Shown: positions 1 to 9,222 of the stretch, piece after piece
How positions within the stretch are numbered: position 1 is the first letter of the stretch
How the letters are laid out: the number at the start of each line of letters is the position of its first letter
Notes under the pieces: generated by a model
Database searches by the model: none
Seen by the model: the letters and a program-made list of their open reading frames with translations, nothing else
Told to the model about the DNA's origin: nothing
Position numbers and translations under genes: made by a program
Assembly: GCA_963930775.1 (NCBI GenBank)
Contig: OZ005695.1
Location: 1,488,001 to 1,552,000 of the forward strand
Length of the DNA: 64,000 nt
Direction of reading: 5' to 3'
Source: Cliona cf. orientalis
Lineage: Eukaryota; Porifera; Demospongiae; Clionaida; Clionaidae

Positions 1-219
1 TAGTATATCTGCATTGCGAATTGTACTATGCTAGCGATAAGAATATCACTTAATAATAGCACTCAGTCAGAGGGTCAGAAAGCTACCATGCTGGGATTAC
101 ATGCATGTACAATCAGGCCAATCAACATTATATTTATTGCAATTAGCTCGCTACTATAATATACTTGGATGGATAGTCAATGTGTCATAATAATCATTGT
201 TTTGTTAAAATTTGTGCAG

Positions 220-400
220 TGAATGGAGGTACCACAGGTGGTGCAACCCAGATACATGGTAGGAATAGTTTATACTAGCTAGTACTTCAAAGTATTCAAT
301 TTTAGCTATGTGCTTTATATAACTTTCACATGCAGGACTTGGATTCTTGACCTCTCTTATTACAGCTGCCACAGCACTGATCTGGAAAGTACTGCTGTAG
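220..400 (+). CDS. Orphan pair of 3'-terminal exons (GPI-type tail), Reeler family
   Basis: Two exon-like segments sit at the left edge. Segment 220-258 follows a TGTGCAG acceptor, encodes VNGGTTGGATQIH and ends at a GTAGGA donor. Segment 336-400 follows TGCAG, encodes GLGFLTSLITAATALIWKVL plus a final L, and ends in TAG. Both join in phase 1, as in the other Reeler genes here, and the second is a typical short hydrophobic GPI-signal tail. No Reeler exons precede them inside the window. They are either the 3' end of a gene lying to the left or a spare tail cassette. A closely similar pair lies at 4150-4329. Exon calls are inferred from splice sites and frame. Confidence 0.55.
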
Positions 401-1181
401 ATGATATGATCACTGTACTAGCAGTTGACTCAGTGCTAATTAAGATTTTGCATGTATGATGTAATAGTAAACATGTGCTCTATATTCATATTACTTAAAC
501 GCAAGATCTAATAATTAAATTTTTATTAACACAAGAAATTGGGAAGATAATATACTAGCTAATTGATGACCTTTTTACTAGGAATTGAAATTGTAGAGTC
601 TCTCAAAAATTGAATAAACACGGTATGTATGTTGATAAGAGTAGTATAGTCACTACATGAGTATGTGATCATGTTGGTGGTAGCTTAGTACGTGAAATTG
701 AAGGCTAACTAAAATTAATTCATAGTTGCCATAGCTGGCAATACCACACAGGAAAATTTGGTTCAAAACCATGTTGTAATAACTCTATGATTGAATAGTA
801 AAACCATCTGAAGAATCAAACGCCTCTATAAAATCACTGAAATCACATAGAAGAACTGATTCTTGTAAAGATTTTACTATTCAATCTTTGAAGGATTTTT
901 GAATGTAGTGCATTGATTTTGGTAGTCTTTTTGCTGTGCCATAACAAACAATGGCCAAGTTAAAAATCAGGTGATGTAGATAATAATAATAATAATATTA
1001 TCATGACATTGTACTATAGCTAAAAGCCTTATACACACAAAGTATTATACTCTCATGTCCATAGTTTCACGCATCATTAAAATAATTTACGTTGCATTAC
1101 TCATGATCTTATAAGCGTGACATGATCATGCACTCTAGCACTGGCAAATCTCTAATATAGCTACCTGCTGCTGCATGTGCA
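401..1181. other. AT-rich intergenic DNA with one imperfect hairpin
   Basis: I see no coding signal here. A palindrome lies at 789-886: the 15-base arms GATTGAATAGTAAAA (789-803) and TTTTACTATTCAATC (872-886) are exact complements, and a second short stem lies inside them. The last 340 bases are clearly similar to the DNA just upstream of R2 (about 5090-5430), which marks the R1/R2 tandem duplication. Confidence 0.5.
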
Positions 1182-1189
1182 TATAAAAG
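1182..1189 (+). promoter_or_regulatory. TATA box of R1
   Basis: TATAAAAG lies 95 bases before the R1 start codon, in the context GCATATAAAAGCATAGTG. The same context recurs before R2 at 5326-5333, so it was duplicated with the gene. Confidence 0.6.
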
Positions 1190-2116
1190 CATAGTGTGTA
1201 TCGATCAGTCACACTCTATAGTTTCGCTGCTACTCTATCAGTACAGCTATAGCTGTAGTTTTGTGAAATTGTAACCATGCTCTCCATCATTTTGTGCTGT
1301 GCTGCCCTGTTTGCAGTCTCCAATGCTCTTCCCGGTGGTGCTCCAGCTCAAGCTTGTGATAATCTGATTCCTGGTGCCTCAGGACATGGCACCACAGAAC
1401 AATCAGGAGCCAACCCTTGGATGATTGATCTCAGTGACTTTGACTTCAATGCTACCATAAACATGTACACATACAATCCAGGTGGAACCTATAATAGTAA
1501 GTTGAAAGTACTATACGTAACTTACAGCCATTCCCAAGACATGCATGCATGTGTGACCTATGGGAGTTGGGTCCATGCACACAAATCTGTGGCAACATAT
1601 TGCTACCATAATTATATTCATGGTCAAATTTAGTTCCCATCCAGGTGTGTCTTTTAATGCATAATATCATGCAGTCACCCTGCAGCGAGATGCTGGGACA
1701 CTGAGGGGATTCCTGATCCAGGGCCGTACTGTCTTTGGGAACAACATGGTCGGGACCTTTGCTGATCCTGCCGGCAATGATCCCACCACTCGCCTCAGCT
1801 CCTGTCCCACTCCTTAAATCGGTGTTACCCATAATAATGGTGCAAGAATGGATCTCAGTGGACCCTTCACCTTCCAGTGGACAGCTCCAGCTGAAGGCAA
1901 TGGGCCTATTTGGTTTCGATACACTGTCGTCCAAACTCGTCTAGTCTGGTGGGCTAATGATGCCACAGTTGCTATACAGGAAGGTGAGCTCAAAATTAAT
2001 AGTATGATTAATTTTGGTAGCAGTTATCGGTAAATACTTCAACTCCCACTTCTGGAGTAGTAACATATCTATAGGTCAATTGTGACTGATCCCATTTTTA
2101 AATTATTTGCAGCTTC

Positions 2117-3468
2117 AATAATAACAAGTATAAAAAACAATAAAATTGAAGGATGAAGCAGGGATGGCAGGATCAAAAAGTACACAAACAAGATTTATAA
2201 GGCATAAGCATCTGCTATACATCCCTTCGCTTGCTTTTCTCGATTATTATGCACATAGCTATTAATGTTGATGTATTTGTCGAGTGTGGCATGTGGGAGA
2301 CATTCAGGTTGTTCTCTGGTTGTCACAATGAATCAGGATATATGGTCAGTTTTGATTCAGTTGCATTTAATTTCTGCACCCCTCAAAAAGCAAGCGTAGG
2401 GATGTATAGCAGATGCTTATGCCTTATAAATCTTGTTTGTGTACTTTTTGATCCTGCCATCCCTGCTTCATCCTTCAATTTTATTGTTTTTTATACTTGT
2501 TTCTGTTCTTTTTTATTTCTCTTAGCATAATTTATCAATGTCATCTTAAATGGCTTGCTCATTCAACTCTCAGTGTAATTAAGTAGCTAGTAGATGGGAG
2601 GTACCGAAGTTCGCGCGTGCGCGAAAAGTCTTAGCCACTCCCTTCAAGGTGGCTGACAAAGAATGCTGCCCAGGTAGCGGTGTGTCTCTTCAAGTTGTGA
2701 ACTGGCTTGTTTAATCATAGATTATATATAATCTATATGGTTTAATAATATTATGCTGACTGCTGAGGCCGGGAGCCTCTTGATACCTAGTTCACTGTAT
2801 AGCGCTCAGCTCGCACTGACCTAGTTAACTAAGCTATAGCTAGCTCGCGCGGGAGAGCCTGGCGCCTAGCTCTTAGCTAGAACTGAGCACCGCGAGCGTC
2901 TGAGCGCTGAGCGATCGAAGGCCAGCTACATTTTACACGTATCGCAGTTCATGCATGCTGCATTGCGCGCGCCACGCCCCTGACCGTAGTCACATGATTT
3001 CACCACGGCAACATATTCCGAGCATGCGCATTGTATGACAAAATGGCGTATCAGACACACCCACTAGTTAATGCGCCGCCACCATTTCGTATAGCTGTCG
3101 AGATAACGCCAAACAAACGTGCCATGGACCTGCGCGCTACAAAATAGAGTGGATTTATACGAGAACTAAGGCGAGCGGTCCAGACAGTCTTGAGTTAGCC
3201 CTGATAATGAAAAAGAAAGAAAGAAAGAATGAGAAAATTATGGGCTATTTTTCAAATATCTGGTTCTGGCATGTACAATTGTTTTGATGAATAATCTTGG
3301 TCTTGCTAGATGCACAATTTGCTGGAGATTCCGATTTTCACACTTAGAAATTTCACAAAATTACCTATTTTGAGATATTTGGGTATTTGTGATGTATTAC
3401 ATATATGGCATATCCGGGCCATCCCTACTTATAGAGTCTACCGACTCTATGATAATAATATTACCAGG
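2117..3468. repeat. 1.35-kb insertion in R1 intron 2 with a long inverted repeat
   Basis: The R2 intron lacks this block: there the sequence runs directly from AGCTTCATCATTATTAAT to ATGCAAAACTAAGATCC. The left part is a fold-back: about 115 bases at 2120-2236 are the reverse complement of about 2386-2502, with few mismatches and a 150-base loop. The middle (about 2590-3190) is GC- and CpG-rich. The right end carries a copy of a repeat also present in an FLII intron (about 62151-62217). Whether this is one compound insertion or several is not clear. Confidence 0.65.
2590..3190. promoter_or_regulatory. CpG-rich promoter-like block inside R1 intron 2
   Basis: This stretch is much more GC- and CpG-rich than its surroundings (for example GTTCGCGCGTGCGCGAAAAG at about 2610). 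It contains an NRF1-like GCATGCGCA at about 3022, a YY1-like AAAATGGCG at about 3040 and a mirrored CCACCATTTCG at about 3079. Such combinations are typical of housekeeping promoters. I find no gene that it would serve, so it may have been carried in with the surrounding insertion. Confidence 0.35.
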
Positions 3469-4149
3469 TATTATGCAAAACTAAGATCCAACATTGAAAG
3501 GTTGAGCAACACCGTTGATAAGATTTAATGTGGAGTGTTTCAATGTACGTAATTGCTGAAAGAAAAGATTACATGTAGGCTATACTAGCTAGCCTGCATT
3601 TCCATGGAGAATTTCAGTGTCCAACAGTGATTCGAATGGATGCACAAATCGTTCAATTTGTGATTTTCTTTCATACAGCTGGAAACATTCAAGACCTTCC
3701 AACCAACAATCCCCCTACTGATGCACTCACTACTGATGCAGCACCTCAAATGCAAGGTATCTACTACACACATGCAGCATGCCTACCCTACTGTAACATA
3801 TATATACAATATCTAACTCTTGATTAATGAATTTGCTTGCATAATGATTATTAGCTACTAAATTTCAAGTTTGGAATTTTATATCTATATCTCAATCTGC
3901 AGATTTTGGATTGTGGACACTGCTGGTGGTAGCTACTGCCACAGCCCTGAAAGCAGTGCTATAGCTGTAGCACGCCACATCTCATGATTGACTATTGTGT
4001 GAACTTAAATGGAACTTTTGAGTTGTAGTGGTGTATGTGCATGTATGCATATCGTATTGTGTGTTATAAATGGTATATTATAATACTACTCTGCATGGCC
4101 AATCAATGATTATCTGTACCAAAATGTGTCACTGTTTTTTATGCTGCAG

Positions 4150-4329
4150 TGAATGGGGGTGGTACCACAGGTGATGCAACTCAGATATATGTTAAGGAGT
4201 AATTGTACTTCAAAGACAATTTAAATTTATGACGTTGTGCTTTATATAATTATATTTTCGACAGGACTTGGATTCTTGACCTCTCTGGTCGCAGCTGCTG
4301 CAGCACTGGTCTGGAAAGCACTGCTTTAA
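4150..4329 (+). pseudogene. Second orphan tail-exon pair, donor site apparently damaged
   Basis: This pair parallels 220-400. Segment 4150 to about 4190 encodes VNGGGTTGDATQIY after a CTGCAG acceptor. Segment 4265-4329 encodes GLGFLTSLVAAAAALVWKAL plus a final L and TAA. It lies 185 bases after the R1 terminal exon. The donor differs from the first pair: ATG|GTAGG has become ATGTTAAGG, so using the only nearby GT (4191) would shift the frame. The copy therefore looks inactive or in need of an unusual splice. It may be an alternative R1 tail or a relic of a deleted gene. Confidence 0.5.
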
Positions 4330-4445
4330 ATGTAGCGTGCATGTACAATGTAGCAGTATTGTAATGCATGACTGCACTCTATATAGCTATTATTATTTAT
4401 TATACTACCGTGTTATTGAAACAAAATCTAATTAATGGCATTAGG

Positions 4446-4941
4446 TACTGCAAAAACAAAAGGGTTAGTTTAACCCATCTTAGGTTACCTGAGTTGCACT
4501 CACAAGCTAAAAGAATGCAGTTCGTGACCAGCCATGATTATGAAATGTGAATGAAGTATTCCTAGCTTGATCATATAACATACTTGAAGCCAGGCTATTC
4601 ACATATATATCTGAGACGTGCATGAAGTTGCTAAGGCTACCTTATTGTAATTATTATAGTTGGCACAGAGGCATGAAGGTGAATGACATTGAGTAAAGTG
4701 GTTGCAATTGGTAATTGAAGTAAGTGAAGTGGTAATTACCAGAAGCACTGCAAATACTCTTGCTCTACTTGGCTCTCCATATATAGCAATGCACGTCTCA
4801 AGAAACTACGTGCAATGGGTACACATTATGATTATATATTCCAAAATCATGCATTCATGGATGACTGTGTATGCATTGTTCATCAGTGCAACTCAGGTAT
4901 AACCAAAGTTGGGTTAAAGTAACCCTTTTCTTTTTGCAGTG
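4446..4941. mobile_element. MITE-like element with about 55-bp terminal inverted repeats
   Basis: The left end, starting TACTGCAAAAACAAAAGGGT, is the reverse complement of the right end, which finishes ACCCTTTTCTTTTTGCAGT. Similarity continues inward through TACCTGAGTTGCACT (left) and AGTGCAACTCAGGTAT (right). The 496-base interior has no transposase-like frame. A (TA)n run follows immediately at about 4942-4963. It is probably a non-autonomous DNA transposon between the second orphan tail pair and R2. Confidence 0.65.
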
Positions 4942-5325
4942 TATATATATATATATATATATAATGTAGCTCTTTAGCTACTAGGAAATCATAATAATGA
5001 AATTTTTAGCTTGCGTTCTATTAGAATAAAAAAATAGTATGTCTGCAAGCTAGCCATAACTGGCAATACCAACAGATCCATATAAGGAAACAATTGCTAA
5101 AAGATGAAAATCAGGTGATATTATAGAACATATGATAATATTGCTGCATGCTGAGTATTATAATTATGTACTACAGCTAAAAGTCCATATATGGACACTA
5201 ATATGTCCATTACCATTTATGTTGCATTAGAGTTTGTCGTGTCCTACTACTGGCAAATCATGCTACAATACCGTATATTACACGTATGACGGCATTATAC
5301 ATAACCTGCTAGTAGCTACTGTGCA

Positions 5326-5333
5326 TATAAAAG
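5326..5333 (+). promoter_or_regulatory. TATA box of R2
   Basis: TATAAAAG lies 114 bases before the R2 start codon, in the same context (GCATATAAAAGCATAGTG) as the R1 box. Confidence 0.6.
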
Positions 5334-5439
5334 CATAGTGCACAGCGTACGTGCATTCAGTCTCATCGATATCATCTCTCTCTCAAGCCTCGCTAGACTA
5401 AGTGCTACTCTATCACTATAATATTATAGTTCTGTGATC

Positions 5440-7273
5440 ATGCTGTCCATCATTTTGTGCTGTGCTGCCCTGTTTGCAGTCTCCAATGCTCTTCCCGGTG
5501 GTGCTCCACTTCAAGCTTGTGATAACCTGATTCCTGGTGCCTCAGGACATGGCACTACAGAACAATCAGGAGCCAATCCTTGGATGATTGATCTCAGTGA
5601 CTTTGACTTCAATGCTACCATAAACATGTACACATACAATCCAGGTGGAACCTACAATAGTAAGTTGAAAGTATACGTAACTTACAGCAATTCCCAAGAC
5701 ATTGCGTGACCTATGGGAGTTGTGTCCATGCACAAAAATCTGTGGCAATTAACATAATATTATTATCGCTACCATATATTCTTGGTCAAATTTAGTCCCC
5801 ATGCATGAATGTATATATATATAGCACGAGATAAAGTAGTCATCCTATATAGGATCAGTAACTTAGATTGTATACCAGTAGCCAGATGTGTCTTTTGAAA
5901 TTTAATAATGCACAACTTCATGCAGTCACCCTGCAGCGAGATGATGGGACACTGAGAGGGTTCCTCGTCCAGGGCCGCACTGTCTTTGGGAACAACATGG
6001 TCGGAACCTTTGCTGATCCTGCCGACATTGTTCCCAACACTCGCCTCAGCTCCTGTCCCACTCCTGAAATCGGTGTTACCCATAACAACGGCGGAAGACT
6101 GGATCTCAGTGGACCCTTCACCTTTCAGTGGACAGCTCCAGCTGAAGGCACTGGGCCTATTTGGTTTCGTTACACTGTCGTCCAAACTGCTCCAGTCTGG
6201 TGGGCTAATGATGCCACAGTTGCTATACAGGAAGGTGAGCTCAAAATTAATAGTATAATTAATTTTGGTAGCAGTTATCAGTATACGTAAATATTTCAAC
6301 CCCCTCTTCTGGAGTGTCAACATATCTATAGGTCATCCCATTTTATTTGCAGCTTCATCATTATTAATATGCAAAACTAAGATCCAATATTGAAAGGTTG
6401 AGCAACACCGTTGATAAGATTATAATGTGGAGTATTTCAATGTAAAATTGCTGAAAAATTCTAGTTACAGCCTGCATGCATTTTCCATGGAGCATTTCAG
6501 TGTCCAACAGGGATTTGAATGGGATGCACAAATCGTTCATTTGTGATTTTCTTTCATTGATACAGCTGGAAACATTCAAGACCTTCCAACCAATCCCCCT
6601 ACTGATGCAGCAAATCAAATGCAAGGTATCTACTAAGATTAGTGCATACATAAAGTTCTGTGTGCTATCTGTATATAATAGCAAATGGCAGTAACTTTAA
6701 TGTCTTTAATACATCAATACATCGAAGCTTTTCTGTGCTGAGTGTAGCACTTCATCAGGGTGAACAAATAAGAAATCACAAATAGCTTAAAAGGGCTAGC
6801 TAATCAACGTTGATTAGGTATAGTCCGAGCCTAACATTTTTTGTCCCTATTTTCCTGTTTGTTGGAGTAGTGTGTTCTTATTTAAGCTAGCTCCAGTTGT
6901 GATTTCTTATTTGTTCATCTTGATGGAGTGCTATATATACTCAGCATAGAAAAGCCTTGATCGATGTATTGATGTATTAAAGAATTGTAGAAGTCAGCTA
7001 GCACACAGAACTTCACTACATTCACTACTGATGCAGCATCAAATGAATCCACTAATATGTACATATAGGCCTACATTCATGCAGCATGCCTACCCTACGT
7101 ACAATATCAGATGCTAGACAAGTTAACTCTTGATGAATTTGCTTGCATAATGATTATTAGCTACTAAAATTACTATGATAAATTTCAAGTTTGCTATATT
7201 TCAATCTGCAGGTTTTGGATTGTGGACACTGCTGGTGGTAGCTACTGCCACAGCCCTGAAAGCAGTGCTATAG
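5440..7273 (+). CDS. R2: secreted Reeler-domain protein, probable GPI anchor
   Basis: Exons are 5440-5659, 5926-6234, 6566-6625 and 7212-7273, all joined in phase 1, giving 216 residues. Residues 1-17 are a signal peptide; the ATG at 5440 is preferred because it matches R1. The Reeler domain covers about 18-176 and shows GGAP..AC, NPWMIDL, YNPGGTYN, RGFLVQGR, VGTFADPA, SSCPTPEIGVTHNN, FQWTAPAEG and WFRYTVVQ. A linker with PTNPPTDAA follows (177-196). The last 20 residues (GFGLWTLLVV... KAVL) look like a GPI-attachment signal. The family is extracellular and includes insect Reeler-type defence proteins and the FRRS1 N-terminus; no DOMON or cytochrome b561 part follows. It is a near copy of R1, with a fold-back element in its last intron. 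Confidence 0.85.
6640..7015. mobile_element. Fold-back MITE in the last intron of R2
   Basis: The arm at about 6650-6785 (core TTTAATACATCAATACATCG ... AATAAGAAATCACAA) is the imperfect reverse complement of about 6897-7012 (TTGTGATTTCTTATTTG ... CGATGTATTGATGTATTAAA). The ends carry AAGTTCTGTGTGCTA and TAGCACACAGAACTT. The corresponding R1 intron lacks it, so it arrived after the R1/R2 duplication. Confidence 0.65.
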
Positions 7274-9085
7274 CTGTAGCACGCCACATCTCATGATTGA
7301 CTATTGTGTGCGGAACTTAATTGGAACTCAAATTTTTACTCTGATTTGTAGTGATTTCACTGGTGTATGTGCATGTATGCATATCGTATTGTGTGTTATA
7401 AATGGTATATTCGTCAAATTTAGCCACTTAGAATAAAGGCAATGGCAAAAAGGAGTATTATATTGTGAGCAGAATTAATGTCACTGCACAATAGGTCTGC
7501 ACATGCGTGCTCATTGCATCGGTAAGGATCGCCACGATCATGATGACCTTTGACCCGATGTGCACATGGATATGGACGTACGAGACTCCATGCCGCGCCG
7601 CCAGTCGATCAGGAGCACAGTGATCTGACACTGCATGCATATGGTCAGCTATTGGTAAGGCCTAGTCTGATCATCACCGTTCAATAAATAAATATGGGAA
7701 GAATCCGTTTGGGGGAGGGGGGGGGGGGATCTGATTGATTAATTAAAGGGGTCTTGTATTGCATAATATCATAATCATCAGTATGGCATTGGTGTTGACT
7801 CATGCATATTAGCGCAATACCTGCAGAGTGGACGAGGGTGGGGCCAGGGGAATATAATATATCGAAGATAGTTAATTTAACCCGAAAAAGGAGAAGAATT
7901 TTTGGCAATAATATAATCTCTGTCTTTCCTACCCTTCCCTCTTTCCTTCAGTCCAGCCACCCTCCCTCGAGGCTCCCTCCCTCTCTCCCTCCCTCTCTCC
8001 TCTCTACTCATGTGCTCTTGATTGTAATACCGTAACAGATTACGGTTAATCAGGTGTCCTTCGACCATGCTGCGGATGGAGATGACCGAACAAAAGGAAA
8101 GCACGAGAAGGTTAGAAACTCATCCCTTGAGTATATTATAGAAACCTGTCAAAGGGTATTATTGTCATGCAATTCACATAATATTCTGCTCAGTGGCTTC
8201 TATTTATTTCTCTTTCTCCCATGACATGTATAGTATTGAGTACTCCTCTATTTTATAATAATATGGGATGGGGGTCTGTGATCATTGTGAATCTGTGGTG
8301 TTGCTAGTACATGTAGGTTTGCTTTCCCTGTCAGGAAATGCATGGTTGATTTGGTATGATTTCACCTGAAGGTAGCCAGGGCCAAACCAAAATGGAAAAG
8401 GCAGGCTGCTTACCTATGCCAACCTTAGAAGCTAGCGGGCGTCTTTAAGGCAGTCTCATTCCCAGACCCCATACACATGTACCTTGAAAGTATGGGGCAC
8501 GGGAATGTGACTGTACGTGAGGAAGCTGGAAAGGGTTGATAGGGTCTTGGCAAGTGGAGTGGGGTACGGGATTAATTCCCCCTTTTCAATGGATTTCAAT
8601 GGATTTCATTTAAATTTGCTTGGCCCCTTTCCAAAGATTGTTGATTTCCCTCCTTAACTAGTAGTCTGTTATGAGTATTAAATATAAGAATTCCCCAAGA
8701 AGATTAAGCCAATCAGTTTTACTATAATTACTTCATTAATCAGCTAAAATTTCCTCCCCCAGTATATATATATATATAGCTGCATGGGCCTCTGTACTGC
8801 TGTGTAGCATACCGTCCATGCTTGGATGAAACTCTGAATTGGAGCTGCTCACTCCCTCGCTCCTAGTTAGCTATGCAACATTACTCTCAATTGTGCGTTA
8901 ATTCCCCTGAATGTGTAATAGTTACTGTCAAATATGCATGCATACTACTGACAGTGTGTGTGTCCAGCTGGTCCATGGCATGAGCCACTTGCGTGTGTGT
9001 GTGTACGTGGGCATGTAATACTAGGGAGAGTTTCCATGGAACAAAATAGCTTTTTAACCTACCATCCCCTAGTTCATAAGGCTTG
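7274..9085. other. Gene-poor stretch downstream of R2
   Basis: Sequence to about 7415 is duplicated from the DNA downstream of R1 and then diverges. There is a G-run near 7710-7728 and a C/T-rich tract at about 7925-8010. An open 72-base segment (8039-8110) flanked by AG and GT is noted under rejected items. I see no supported gene. Confidence 0.4.
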
Positions 9086-9222
9086 GCTGGCACCTATATA
9101 CATGTAAGTGGCTTTGCCCTTAATATTTTTGCTGGGATTAGGTTAATTTGCCTGAGCATGCAGGCAATGGGATGGTTGCCCCTTAGGTTTGGGGTTGGCA
9201 GTAGAAGATAGACCTACTGATT
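9086..9222. repeat. Dispersed repeat, copy 1
   Basis: The segment from GGCACCTATATACATGTAAG to AGATAGACCTACTGA contains GCAGGCAATGGGATGGTTGC. It recurs, in the same orientation, in an FLII intron at about 58686-58802. A shorter related piece is at about 60719-60758 on the other strand. No coding potential is visible. Confidence 0.6.

Larger units (their letters stand above)
1277..3964 (+). pseudogene. R1: Reeler-domain GPI-type gene with a premature stop
   Basis: Exons 1277-1496, 1675-1983, 3679-3756 and 3903-3964 join in phase 1 and match R2 throughout. Exon 1 gives a signal peptide (MLSIILCCAALFAVSNA) followed by the Reeler start motif GGAP..AC. Exon 2 gives RGFLIQGR, VGTFADPA, SSCPTP, GVTHNN, FTFQWTAPAEG and IWFRYTVVQ. 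Exon 3 is a Pro/Thr/Asp-rich linker and exon 4 a 20-codon hydrophobic tail ending KAVL. In exon 2 the Pro codon is followed by TAA (1815-1817), where R2 has GAA. Without this stop the product would be 222 residues. Intron 2 is swollen to about 1.7 kb by an insertion. I call it a pseudogene or polymorphic null; a sequencing error at the one base cannot be excluded. Confidence 0.75.

Noticed and set aside
2231..2530. 99-codon frame in the R1 insertion
   Set aside because: It lies across the loop and right arm of a long inverted repeat. It has no starting exon context and no family similarity.
5769..6323. 184-codon open frame antisense to R2 exon 2 (and a similar 160-codon one over R1)
   Set aside because: They are shadows of the conserved Reeler exon on the other strand. 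They cross its splice sites and have no signal peptide or family features.
8039..8110. 72-base open segment encoding ITVNQVSFDHAADGDDRTKG KHEK between an AG and a GT
   Set aside because: The acceptor has a weak pyrimidine tract, and no neighbouring exon in a compatible phase could be found within several kb. I could not tie it to any family.
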